A DNA stretch of 43,068 nt from JAOZTV01 sp965371805. Its GTDB lineage: Bacteria > Acidobacteriota > Aminicenantia > UBA2199. How positions within the stretch are numbered: the stretch's first letter is position 1; each line of letters opens with the position of its first letter. Below the pieces are notes generated by a model. It was given only the letters and a program-made list of their open reading frames with translations. It made no database searches and had not been told where the DNA came from. The stretch spans positions 1 to 43,068 of the forward strand of contig CBDUZW010000040.1 in assembly GCA_965371805.1 (NCBI GenBank), written 5' to 3'. The position numbers and the translations under genes were made by a program. Shown here piece by piece: positions 16,673 through 25,741 of this stretch.

Positions 16673-17929
16673 CTAATTTCCTGTAAATAGTGTTCTGACT
16701 ATTGTCTCACTATTGAAGTCATCGCCTGTTTTAGCAAGTATTTTCCAGTAATATGTTGTATCTGATTGAAGATTATCAATTGTCGCAGAAAATTCAGTAA
16801 CTCCCAGCTTTGGTGAAGATTTATCCAGATCACCCTCATTATTCTGGCAAGAACTCAAAAATCCAATTATTAAAAATGGAATTAATATTCTAAGTATCCA
16901 TTGTTTTTTAGACCCATTTCCGCTTGCAATAGAGAAATAACCAATACAAAAAAAACTTATCCCTGAAAAATTGAGAGCATAGTAAGCCGAATTATCCACT
17001 TCAATGATATCATCGTTTATGAAGTCTGGATCTTTGGAATAGTGAATTTCATATATTGAATCTGTTTTTCCATTCCATTGAATAATCACACTATTTGAAT
17101 TAATTGTCTCTTCATTTCCAGGTGAAATGTTTTCAATATTAGAAAAAAGTTCAGATATACGAAACTCCATACCGCCTTTGGTCTTTAGTTCCTCCCTAAG
17201 ATCTACTTTTATGAATTCATTAAAATTTTGATTTGAGAAGAGATAAACTATTCTATTTTTTAAATCATAGACATTGGAGTATATGGTAATACTTTGTTTA
17301 ACTGCATTAAGAATAGAGTTAAAGAACTCTTTTGATATTTCCACAGAGTTCTTTTCAAACATTTCTACCGCCTTATTATATCGCGGGCATGGATAATAGC
17401 CAAGTTCTGGATTTGATTGATAAAAATTTGTCACCACTTGATAAGACTTATCTTTGTGGAGAATTATATCACCCTCTAGAATTGCTGAAGAATTAAATCG
17501 GTCACCCACCATTAATTGATAATCTGCCATGTTCTGACTGGCTAAATTGTATAAACTAAACATTTCAATAACTTCATCTACTGAAGAGCATTCTTCCATG
17601 GCTGCTCGCATAAGAATGCCTTCAAAGTCAGGTTTAGTCAGAGAGCCTGTTATTTCAAAATGAGGAGTTGCCAGACCATCAAAAAAAAGTCCCTGTTCAT
17701 TCATTCCCCCTTGAGCAAACTTATTTCCAAAGCCAAAAAAAACATTCCCATATTCACCGGGACCTTGTCTAGTAAACCACATGAATGTATTTTTATCAGT
17801 ATAATCTTCATTATTACCAGCTAATATATTTTTCCCATCAGAAGCATAAAATACTGAACAGCTCCAAGCGGAATTGTAAAAAACAGATAAAAACAATAAC
17901 ATTAGTAAAAATCTGAAAAACATTTTCAT
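16673..17929 (-). CDS. Exported linear-amide C-N hydrolase (Ntn, C45/C59-like) with split FN3-like C-terminus
   Basis: The product has 418 residues. Its signal peptide (MKMFFRFLLMLLFLSVFYNS) ends in A-W-S before Cys24, so signal peptidase cleavage after AWS would leave Cys as the N-terminal nucleophile. 'GNNEDY', 'GGMNEQGLFFDGLA' and 'YYPCPRYNKAVEMF' match the C-N hydrolase/acyltransferase family. The FN3-like C-terminus ('ISPGNEETINSNSVIIQWNG...YEIHYSKDPDF' and 'IDNLQSDTTYYWKILAK') is interrupted by two hydrophobic stretches around SKKQ; the second ends in L-S-S-C, which reads like a lipobox. GGAGGG is its Shine-Dalgarno. It is first in the likely unit with the paralogue at 15316-16575 and the serine hydrolase at 14110-15267. 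The substrate is unknown. Confidence 0.85.
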   Translation of the reverse strand: MKMFFRFLLMLLFLSVFYNSAWSCSVFYASDGKNILAGNNEDYTDKNTFMWFTRQGPGEYGNVFFGFGNKFAQGGMNEQGLFFDGLATPHFEITGSLTKPDFEGILMRAAMEECSSVDEVIEMFSLYNLASQNMADYQLMVGDRFNSSAILEGDIILHKDKSYQVVTNFYQSNPELGYYPCPRYNKAVEMFEKNSVEISKEFFNSILNAVKQSITIYSNVYDLKNRIVYLFSNQNFNEFIKVDLREELKTKGGMEFRISELFSNIENISPGNEETINSNSVIIQWNGKTDSIYEIHYSKDPDFINDDIIEVDNSAYYALNFSGISFFCIGYFSIASGNGSKKQWILRILIPFLIIGFLSSCQNNEGDLDKSSPKLGVTEFSATIDNLQSDTTYYWKILAKTGDDFNSETIVRTLFTGN

Positions 17930-17980
17930 TATCCCTCCGTAAAAAGTTTTATTTACTAAAATAGTATTAATATGAATTTA

Positions 17981-18001
17981 ATTCAATAAACTTAAGTAAC
18001 A
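17981..18001 (-). promoter_or_regulatory. Shared ACTTAAGTTTA promoter-like motif (C-N hydrolase 1)
   Basis: The minus-strand 21-mer here matches the copy at 16617-16637 at 18 of 21 positions by my count. Its -10-like end, TTGAAT, is weaker and I see no good -35. It lies 52 nt upstream of the start at 17929. Confidence 0.4.
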
Positions 18002-18204
18002 ATTTACATATAAAAACAGACTTTTTGCTAATTAATACTGGGTAAGTCCTTCTTTTATACTCAACTATACTTTAATTAAACTTTTATTATGAGTTTTTCC
18101 TGAATGGCTTGAAGATTTTTTTAGAACAGCCAGGGCTATTTTTTATGTTCATATCTCTCTAATTGATTTGAATTATTTTGATTGTAAAAAACAGATTTGT
18201 TTAT

Positions 18205-19092
18205 TTATTCAGTATTCTTTTTCTTAACCAGAATAACACCAAATATTATTATAATTGCTGCAATAATAATTTTAATATTTATTTGTTCATCTAATAAGAA
18301 CCATCCCAGGAATAAAGCAAGAATTGTATTAATATAAGAATGGGTAGAAACAAGAGATATAGGAAGGTTTGTAACCGCGTATATATATGCCCCATATCCC
18401 AGAATGGATGCGATAAATACTAAATACAGAAAGGCTAAGAAACTATTGGTTTGAAAAACAAATCTTTGCTGTTCGCCAAGCAAAAGTCCAATGATTGTCT
18501 GTCCTAGACCCGCAATCAGCATTTGTATAGCAGCTCTCATAAATGGTGGAACACTTGTCTGCTTATATTTGGAATAAATAGTTCCAGTTGTCCAGGTTAT
18601 CATTGAAACAAACAAAAATATAAGGCCGATAATATCCTGTCCCTTAAACATTGTATCAAAATCATTTAAAAAAATGAGTGAAACACCTGAGAATCCCAAA
18701 AAAAGTCCGAACAGTGTTTTCAAACTTAATTTCGGACTTTGAGGAAGTAACATTAGGACACCATACATTACAAGAGGTTCTGCTGAAAGAATCAAGGCTG
18801 TTAAACTGCTGTTAATCCACTGTTCTGCCGCGACGACCAGTCCACTCGATATCCCTAAAAGTAACACTCCCGGGATTGCTACATGAATTAATTCATCTTT
18901 TGGAGGTAACTTTACCCCCTTTATTTTTAAAAACACAAGAAAAATGAAACCTGCTGAAATCCACCTTAAACCATTAAATAGCATTGGAGGCAGATCTTCT
19001 ACCCCAACTCTTATTGCCAAATAGTTAGTCCCCCATATTATACAAACTAAGATCCAGGCTAAATATGCCTTAAAACTAGATTTTTTTTTCAT
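18205..19092 (-). CDS. EamA/DMT family transporter
   Basis: The 295-residue integral membrane protein has about ten hydrophobic helices in two EamA repeats. The first starts at 'YLAWILVCIIWGTNYLAIRVGVEDLPPMLFNGLRWI'; the second starts near 'IGLIFLFVSMITWTTGTIYSKY' and ends 'LALFLGWFLLDEQINIKIIIAAIIIIFGVILV', the typical terminal pair. RhaT/YedA-like members export amino acids or other small metabolites across the inner membrane. The gene overlaps the 3' end of the upstream GNAT gene by 17 nt, so the two are co-transcribed and probably translationally coupled. The pairing suggests acetylation and export of a related compound, but nothing in the sequence names it. Confidence 0.93.
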   Translation of the reverse strand: MKKKSSFKAYLAWILVCIIWGTNYLAIRVGVEDLPPMLFNGLRWISAGFIFLVFLKIKGVKLPPKDELIHVAIPGVLLLGISSGLVVAAEQWINSSLTALILSAEPLVMYGVLMLLPQSPKLSLKTLFGLFLGFSGVSLIFLNDFDTMFKGQDIIGLIFLFVSMITWTTGTIYSKYKQTSVPPFMRAAIQMLIAGLGQTIIGLLLGEQQRFVFQTNSFLAFLYLVFIASILGYGAYIYAVTNLPISLVSTHSYINTILALFLGWFLLDEQINIKIIIAAIIIIFGVILVKKKNTE

Positions 19093-19564
19093 ATAAATAA
19101 CAGGTACCTTTTTTTAACTCAATAATACCTCTAAATTTAAAATTCAATTTTTTATATAAATTATTTGCGGGAATGTTATTAATATAAACTGAAAGTCTAA
19201 TTGATTCAATTCCCATTTCCTTAAGCATATTTTCAATAAGCACCATTCCAGTTTTTGAATACCCCTTACCCTGTCTTGAAGGATCGATCATTAACTTATG
19301 AATGACTTTAAAATCCTGATATACCCATTCTCCTTTAAGATATTCCACGCTCATTTCTTCATCGACTGTAACACAACCAATAAGGCCTTCACTATTAAAA
19401 AATGAGTAATGATTCCCGAGGGAGATGTCTTTTTCAAAATCCTGTTTAGTAGGGTAAAACCTATCCCAAAAATCAAACCCTTTTTTTTGAATATTATTTA
19501 TACACAAGTCTGCAAGTTTTGTTATATCAAAAAGATCATTAACATCTGTTTTCTTCATATACAT
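19076..19564 (-). CDS. GNAT family N-acetyltransferase
   Basis: The 162-residue GNAT protein has a central strand 'SFFNSEGLIGCVTVDEE', the acetyl-CoA-binding region 'VIHKLMIDPSRQGKGYSKTGMVLIENML' (R-Q-G-K-G-Y being the pyrophosphate-loop signature) and the C-terminal 'SIRLSVYINNIPANNLYKKLNFKFRG'. It is a cytoplasmic acetyl-CoA-dependent acetyltransferase with unknown acceptor. GAGGA lies about 9 nt before the first ATG; a second in-frame ATG two codons later is possible. Its end overlaps the EamA transporter by 17 nt, so the two form an operon. Confidence 0.92.
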   Translation of the reverse strand: MYMKKTDVNDLFDITKLADLCINNIQKKGFDFWDRFYPTKQDFEKDISLGNHYSFFNSEGLIGCVTVDEEMSVEYLKGEWVYQDFKVIHKLMIDPSRQGKGYSKTGMVLIENMLKEMGIESIRLSVYINNIPANNLYKKLNFKFRGIIELKKGTCYLYEKKI

Positions 19565-19723
19565 AAATTAATTTCCTCATATCATTTTTATTTTTATAAT
19601 AAGTTTTTACTGGGTAACTTATATTTCTTATAATTTATAATAAAATAGATTATAAAGTTCTTATACAAATAAATCAATAATAAATAAGCTGAAACTACTC
19701 TGTTCAAAACAGTAAAGATAAAT

Positions 19724-20302
19724 TTAAAATCTGATTCCTATTCCTACTGCTGATAATAAACCACCAAGTTTTACTGAATTATTGTCATACTTTTTAGTTC
19801 CATGAAGATATCCCAACTTAAAATCGATAAAAAACAATTTATTAATATTATAAATAACACCTAAATCTAATCTAAAACCGAGTGCAGAGTCAGAAATTGT
19901 TTCAGACAGACCATCCTCTTTAAAGTTAAAAAAGACGATTCCGCTATTAATAAAAGACTCAATTCTACCAAAAATTGTTTTTTTAAATCCAAAAGCCAAT
20001 GAAAAGAAGCTCTGTTTTGAAAGCAATTCAAGATCTTTGCCTCCCATTAGAGTTATTACAGAATTTTTTTTCATAGACCCGAATCCACTCATAACATATA
20101 GATTCCGGTTAAAAAAATAATTAAAAGTAAACTCGGGCAAGATGCTGCTATTACCATAGATTTCTTTGAAATTGCTATCAGCATTAGAGAAATTTACAGC
20201 ACTAATTTTTATTACAAATTTTCCATTTTTCATTTCGGCTGAAACTAAGAATGAGGATATAAAGATTATTATCAGTATTATAAGAATATTTTTTTTTCTC
20301 AT
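19724..20302 (-). CDS. Small outer-membrane beta-barrel-like protein
   Basis: The 192-residue protein (start at 20302, supported by AAGGAG 6 nt upstream) has a signal peptide (MRKKNILIILIIIFISSFLVSA). The rest is alternating hydrophobic/polar strands with Gly turns ('LPEFTFNYFFNRNLYVMSGFGSM', 'FFSLAFGFKKTIFGRIESFINSGIVFF', 'LGFRLDLGVIYNINKLFFIDFKLGYLHG') and a terminal 'VGIGIRF' ending in Phe, as in OmpW/OmpX-like barrels. This supports an eight-strand outer-membrane barrel; no specific family is recognised. It starts 13 nt after the SBBP gene on the same strand, so the two are probably co-expressed and may act together at the cell surface. An upstream in-frame ATG (20344) would overlap the SBBP gene and is unlikely. 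Confidence 0.7.
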   Translation of the reverse strand: MRKKNILIILIIIFISSFLVSAEMKNGKFVIKISAVNFSNADSNFKEIYGNSSILPEFTFNYFFNRNLYVMSGFGSMKKNSVITLMGGKDLELLSKQSFFSLAFGFKKTIFGRIESFINSGIVFFNFKEDGLSETISDSALGFRLDLGVIYNINKLFFIDFKLGYLHGTKKYDNNSVKLGGLLSAVGIGIRF

Positions 20303-20308
20303 TTTTAT

Positions 20309-20314
20309 CTCCTT
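20309..20314 (-). promoter_or_regulatory. Shine-Dalgarno setting the barrel-protein start
   Basis: AAGGAG on the minus strand is 6 nt upstream of the ATG at 20302. It overlaps no upstream coding sequence except the tail just before the SBBP stop, and it rules against the longer frame. Confidence 0.7.
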
Positions 20315-20315
20315 T

Positions 20316-22802
20316 TTAAAGATTTGTTTTTTTAGATCTTCCAATGACTTTGCCTAAGCTATCAATAACTTCAGCAGTATAAGTATAGGTATTCCAATTA
20401 TCAATATATTGGTTCAGATAAATGTGACCATCACCATTAAATCCTGAATAATCCACCCGTTTAAGGACATAAAATAGACCATCCATTAGAGACTCCCGAC
20501 AAATCTGTACAGTTGCAAACTTTTGAGTTTTATAATTCGGTACCTCAACTTTTATTTCTGCGATATCTCTATTAATAATCCACCCATTTATTACCTTCTT
20601 TTTTATTTCTAAATTTATGTCTACTTCTGATTTATACGGGGAGAGATTCTTGTCAAGTTTCACTATAACACAATCTCTTGTACCATTAAAACTGCTGTCA
20701 TAGGCATTCTCAGTTACTGGAAATCCAGTTGAATCCGTATGCCCACTTACATAAATATTGCCTTCACTGTCAGAGACTAAACGATACCCCTGATCTGCTG
20801 AATATCCTCCAAGAAAAGTCGATTTCAATAGTACAGATAAATCATTATTAAGTTTAACCACAAACATATCGCTTAAGCCAGTATCTCCACTATTAAAGGT
20901 GGTGTCAAACGCATTTTCAGTTACTGGAAAATCATATGAGGTGGTTTCGCCAGTAACAATAATATTACCGGATTCATCAATTATTATCCCCCTACCAGCG
21001 TCCTGTCCCTGTCCTCCAATTAGAGTCGATGCCAGAAGACTTGTAAGGTTCTCATCAAATCTGGCAATATATACATCCCAGACGCCTTTTAAAAGTCCGC
21101 TGTCATATGTTCCTGAAGTTGTCGGAAAATTTGTTGCATTTGTATACCCGGTAATATAAACTGATCCATCATTATTCAATGCAATTGCAAGTGCTTCTTC
21201 ATCTCCAGCATTCCCGCCAAATAAGGTTGATGATTTTAAAATAGAAAGATCAGGTGAAAGTTTACTGATACAAATGTCACCTGCGCCCTCAAAAGTATTA
21301 TCATATGCGTCACTGGAACATGGATAATCAGGCGACCATGTCTCTGCACAAATAAAAACATTCTCATCTGAGTCTAAAACAATCGAAGGTCTCCACTCTT
21401 CATTATTACCTCCAAGATACGTGGAAGCTATTAGGTTGGTAAGATTATTATTGAGTTTTGAAACAAAGATGTCACCAACCTGCGTTCCGCCATTAAATGT
21501 TCTATCAAACCCATTGTCGGTAACAGGAAAATCATCGGATAATGTAAGACCGGTTAAATAAATATTACCACTTTTCCCGATTTTCATATCTATCCGTGGA
21601 AAAAATCTTGCCTCATCATCAGATCCACCCAGATATGTTGCCGCATACAGTGTCGTAAGATCATTATCCAGTTTAGCAATAAATACATCTTTACCACCAC
21701 TGAGAGTTTCTTTATAAGATCCTGTCGTTACAGGAAAATCTTTTGAATCTGTATAACCGGAAATAAATACATCTCCATTTCTATCAATAGCTAATCCCAT
21801 TCCAAATTCATCTCCGCTGCCACCAATAAAAGTTGATGCAAGCAAAGTAGTTAGATCTTTATCAAATTTTGCAATATACTTATCGGAAATCCCACCATTA
21901 AAAGTCTCAGAAAATGACCCGATCGTTGTAGGGAAATCTTGAGAAGAGGTAAACGCACTGACAAAAACATTCCCATTTATATCAGTTGCTACTATAGGTT
22001 CATATATTATATCATTATTATTTCCCCCAACAAAAGTTGAGGCAATAAGTGGATCTATAATTAATGTTTTGTGCTTATCATAGTCACCAACAGCAAAGCC
22101 ATATTTATTTCCCTTTATAATATATGAAACTTTAACTGGGATTTTGTTTTCATCTTTTATTTGATATGCAATAGGTTTTGTTAATGAAACTGTTCCATAT
22201 TTTGTTTTTATTTCCAATTGCCCGAATCTATTTAAACTTAATCCTAATATTCCCCTAAATCCCATTTTTATATCCTTTGGGTTTGCCCCGGGATTAATAT
22301 AAAATATTTTTTCAATATTATTACCAGAAGCACTTAGTTTTACATTTATTCCATCAAACACTTCTCCATAATTTAATTTCCTGAAAGCAGGAATATTATT
22401 CTTGTGTTTGCTTTTATCCAAACCAGTAAAATATGAAACCTTAGTCAATGCCTTGTCACTTCCTTTAACATTTACAATTTTTGCATTTTCAAAATATTCT
22501 TCAAATACAACACCTTCTATTTTATTGTCTTTGTTCTTATTGAAAATTGAATAATAAATGGAACCATTTTTTAAGATGGAAATTTTCCCATTATTAATTT
22601 GAGTATAAAATGCCACTTTTTCATCCTTTTGTCCTTGATTTTCAACAAAAGGTATATTTATTTTTGATAACTTTGTTTGATAATCTTTACATTTTTTTGA
22701 ATTTATTGACCTGTCTAATTTCATCCCATTTACAAACATAGGAATTATGGAAACTATTACTCCTATTAATATAGATTTTAAAAATTTAATTTTGATGTTC
22801 AT
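20316..22802 (-). CDS. Exported SBBP-repeat (seven-bladed propeller) surface protein
   Basis: The 828-residue protein has a signal peptide, an N-terminal domain common in SBBP proteins (about 40-255; 'PFVENQGQKDEKVAFYTQINNG', 'KLSASGNNIEKIFYINPGANP') and seven SBBP repeats of about 65 residues (about 265-724). Each repeat runs '(A)ST(F/Y/L)xGG...G(D/N)(V/I)(F/Y)(I/V)SGxT...DFPVT...(F/Y)(D/K)xTFNGG..D.(F/Y)(I/V)(A/V)KL(D/N)..L(T/S)'. A C-terminal beta domain follows (about 725-828; 'NGWIINRDIAEIKVEV', 'NWNTYTYTAEVIDSLGKVIG'). Seven repeats fit one closed seven-bladed propeller. No active site is recognised; the likely role is surface binding or assembly. AAGGAGG precedes the ATG, and a barrel-like gene follows 13 nt downstream. 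Confidence 0.93.
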   Translation of the reverse strand: MNIKIKFLKSILIGVIVSIIPMFVNGMKLDRSINSKKCKDYQTKLSKINIPFVENQGQKDEKVAFYTQINNGKISILKNGSIYYSIFNKNKDNKIEGVVFEEYFENAKIVNVKGSDKALTKVSYFTGLDKSKHKNNIPAFRKLNYGEVFDGINVKLSASGNNIEKIFYINPGANPKDIKMGFRGILGLSLNRFGQLEIKTKYGTVSLTKPIAYQIKDENKIPVKVSYIIKGNKYGFAVGDYDKHKTLIIDPLIASTFVGGNNNDIIYEPIVATDINGNVFVSAFTSSQDFPTTIGSFSETFNGGISDKYIAKFDKDLTTLLASTFIGGSGDEFGMGLAIDRNGDVFISGYTDSKDFPVTTGSYKETLSGGKDVFIAKLDNDLTTLYAATYLGGSDDEARFFPRIDMKIGKSGNIYLTGLTLSDDFPVTDNGFDRTFNGGTQVGDIFVSKLNNNLTNLIASTYLGGNNEEWRPSIVLDSDENVFICAETWSPDYPCSSDAYDNTFEGAGDICISKLSPDLSILKSSTLFGGNAGDEEALAIALNNDGSVYITGYTNATNFPTTSGTYDSGLLKGVWDVYIARFDENLTSLLASTLIGGQGQDAGRGIIIDESGNIIVTGETTSYDFPVTENAFDTTFNSGDTGLSDMFVVKLNNDLSVLLKSTFLGGYSADQGYRLVSDSEGNIYVSGHTDSTGFPVTENAYDSSFNGTRDCVIVKLDKNLSPYKSEVDINLEIKKKVINGWIINRDIAEIKVEVPNYKTQKFATVQICRESLMDGLFYVLKRVDYSGFNGDGHIYLNQYIDNWNTYTYTAEVIDSLGKVIGRSKKTNL

Positions 22803-22994
22803 CTATTCCTCCTTTTTTTTTTCTTAAATTCTACTAAATTTAGAATAGACTATTTTTATCCATTTTATTGATTACTTCTATAAACTATTTTCATATTTAT
22901 CTATTTATAACTTTAGTTTATCAAAATGAAAAATTGCATATTCAATATCTTTATAATTTATATAAAAAAATATTTGGAATTATATATATTAATT

Positions 22995-23921
22995 TTATGA
23001 ACTTTTAAATTTAAAGAAAAACTCATTTCTATTTTTTACTTCAGCTTTTTTAAATATATTATATACATGATTTTTAACAGTTCCAATAGAAATAAAAAGA
23101 TCATCTTCAATCTCTTTATTACTCTTTCCTAAGAGCAGTAAATCCACGACCTCTTTTTCTCTTTTTGAGATATTATAATTAATACAAAGTTCACTAACTG
23201 TAATATCTCGTTTTAATCTATTCTGGATCATTTTTACTCTTCTTTTATGTAAGATAAAGAATAAGGTCATCATTAATAAAAAAATAATTGTTTTAAACCA
23301 CCATGTTTTCCAATATGGGGGTGTAATAATAATCTTAATAGAGACTCCTTTCTTATTCCAGAGCCCATCATTATTTGCTCCTTTAACTCTAAAATTGTAC
23401 GAGCCATGCGGAATATTGGTAAATGTTGCAACTCTATTTTCTGAACCTGTATAAATCCACTCTTCATTAAATCCTTCCAATTTATATGCATATCTGTTTT
23501 TTTTTGGATTATTAAAATCAAGTGCAGCAAATTCAAATGAGAAGACTATATCTCTATAGGAAATTACTATTTCTTTTGTGCTTGAAATAGGTTTGTCCAA
23601 CTTAACAGGTTTATTAAATTTTTTAAAACTGGTTAGAACAATTGATGGTATATGAGAATTATTTTTAAGATTTTCTGGTAAAAAATATGAAAACCCATTA
23701 AGTCCACCAAAATACAAGTATCCATTCTTATCTTTATAGTACGAACCACTATTGAATTCATTACCCTGGAGTCCATCCTTCTCATAATAATTGATAAATT
23801 TTTCTGTTTCTGGATTAAATTTTGACAGACCATTATTGGTACTAATCCATATATTTTTTTTATCTCCAAGTATTCCATATATATTATTATTACATAATCC
23901 ATTCTTTTCAGTATAACACAT
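22995..23921 (-). pseudogene. 3' part of a frameshifted propeller / Y_Y_Y / LuxR regulator
   Basis: This 308-residue piece holds the end of a two-component-regulator-type propeller ('NIWISTNNGLSKFNPETEKF'), a Y_Y_Y beta-sandwich ('KLEGFNEEWIYTGSENRVATFTNIPHGSYNFRVKGANNDGLW'), one transmembrane helix ('WWFKTIIFLLMMTLFFILHK') and a cytoplasmic LuxR HTH ('ISKREKEVVDLLLLGKSNKEIEDDLFISIGTVKNHVYNIFKK'). It lines up with the C-terminal third of the intact paralogue at 25741-28461. Upstream of its ATG the frame stays open to the (AT)6 tract and still encodes propeller sequence (PEIIWVGTLDGGLNKF), so the ATG is internal. Without fusion to the upstream part it would lack the signal peptide and most of the sensor. 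Confidence 0.82.
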
Positions 23922-23980
23922 CCACTTTCCTGATCTTTTATCAAATTTGTTTAATCCCCCATCAAGGGTTCCTACCCAGA

Positions 23981-25741
23981 TTATTTCAGGTAGAACAGGT
24001 GATATATATATATGGATGACACTTGATTAGAACTTATAGTATTTAAATTTCCGACAATATGATTATGATGAGCAAATCCACTCTTTTTATAATTAAATCT
24101 GTCTATTCCTCTATCTTTCGTCCCTATCCAGAGGATTTTTTTTTCCGATAAATCCTTTGCAATAAATGAAATTGAATTACTACCAATAGAATTCGTATTA
24201 CCAATCTCATTTTTAAACTGAATAAAATCTTCAGACTCCGGTCTAAACATGTTAATCCCTCCAGACCCAGTCCCTATCCATAAATTCCTATCCTTGTCTT
24301 CAGTAATACTTAAAATCAAATTACTGCTGATACTATTCTTTAAAGATGGATTATTTTTGTATCTAATAAATTTCTCAGTTTCTAAATTAAACAAATTAAG
24401 TCCATATTCAGTCCCGACCCACATCTTTTTAAAACTATCTTTAAATATACAAATTACATTTGACCCGCTTATTGAATCCGGATCTTTTGGATTATAAGAA
24501 AAAAAATTGAGATTATCTCTCAATAACTTATTGTTATCATATTTGATAAGTGCTGCCTTTGTCCCGTACCATAAAACACCATTATCTTCTTTATAGAATC
24601 CATTTATTGAGTTCCCCAGATTGAGTAAATTTTTTATAAAAAAATGAGAAAACTGTTGTTTTTGTCCTCTTAAAATGCTAATACCATCTGTAGTAGTACC
24701 AATCCATATATTGCCTGAATTGTCTTCGGTCAAAGCATCTATTGATTCACCGGAAAGGCTGTATCGACGATTATAGGGGTCATATCTAAATTGTTCATAT
24801 ATCCCTTTGTCAAAAGAGAGTATTTTTATTACTCCCCCATTTGTAGTACCCAGCAATATATTTTCCTTGCTATCAACAAAAATAGTTCTAACCCAATTAT
24901 GAAAAGGATAATTCTCTTTGCTTTTAGTTATAGGTATAAATATCTCAAAATTATTTTTTTTGGAGTTAAAACGGTTCAACCCTCCTCCATGAGTTCCTAT
25001 TAAGATATTACCTCTTTTATCTTCAGTAATAGATGTCACATAATTATTTGACAAACTATTTTGATCATTAACCTGATTGCGATAATGGGTAAAAATATTT
25101 GTCTCAGGATCAAACCTGTCAAGCCCTCTTCTAAAAGTACTTATCCATATAGTATTCTTTTTATCTTCATAAATTTCAATTGTTGTGTTATAGGCTAAAC
25201 TTTTTTTGTTATCCGGATCATTCATGTACCTGATATATTCTCCTTTTTCCTTATTAAATTTTATAAGACCATTGCCGGATGTCCCTATCCAGAATAACCC
25301 ATTTTTATCTTCAATTATTTTCAGGTATCTTTGTCTATTTTTATATTTTGTATATTTATCAAAAAAGTATCGGGAAAATGTTTCAGTTTCCGGGTTAAAA
25401 CAGTTCAAACCTTTTTTTGTGCATACCCAGATTAACCCTTTGCTATCTTCATATATACTACCTGCATCATTATTAGATAAGGATTGAGGATTATTTATGT
25501 CATTTTTAAATATTGTAAAACTATATCCATTATAACGATTTATTCCATCCTCGGTTGAAAACCACATATATCCTCTACGATCCTGAATTATAGATTTTAT
25601 TGAAACCTGAGATAATCCATCTTTTAACGAAAGATGATCAAACCTTGTATTTTCCTGTCCATATAAAGAGATAATAAAAAAGGACAGAAAAATACTTAAT
25701 CCAATATATCTATTTTTTAAGATTTCAATATATTTTTTCAC
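23981..25741 (-). pseudogene. 5' part of a frameshifted propeller / Y_Y_Y / LuxR regulator
   Basis: The 586-residue piece starts at GTG, which shares one base with the TAG stop of the upstream paralogue (TAGTG) and follows GAGG, so it is translationally coupled. A signal peptide (ending near 'LYGQENTRFDHLSLKDGLSQ') is followed by many reg_prop blades of the type '(N/D)GLxxFNxETExFxxYxxNxxNxxSLSNNxVxSIxEDxxxxIWIGTxGGGLNRF'. The frame goes astray inside an (AT)6 run and stops after 'YHLFYLK'. Removing one AT unit restores a 914-residue protein with the ORF at 22995-23921, close to the 906 residues of the paralogue. It may be a phase-variable gene, a decayed gene or an assembly error. Confidence 0.83.
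24002..24013 (-). repeat. (AT)6 dinucleotide repeat inside coding sequence
   Basis: Six AT units lie in the coding sequence after TCATCC and before CACCTG. With five units (or eight) the regulator reads through as 'SSIYISPVLPEIIWVGTLDGG'; with six it stops within 20 codons. Short tandem repeats of this kind can change length by slipped-strand mispairing. Confidence 0.8.

Noticed and set aside
18125..18146. AGCCAGGGCT followed by a T-run in the gap before the EamA gene
   Set aside because: Only about four base pairs can form with almost no loop; too weak to call a terminator.
20899..22040. Regularly spaced repeats that could suggest a CRISPR-like or satellite array
   Set aside because: They are the coding repeats of the SBBP propeller: period about 195-210 bp, diverged at the DNA level and in frame throughout.
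22895..22930. Another copy of the ACTTAAGTTTA promoter motif (ACTTTAGTTTATC on the plus strand)
   Set aside because: It points away from the SBBP gene and no plus-strand gene follows, so it is probably a chance AT-rich match.
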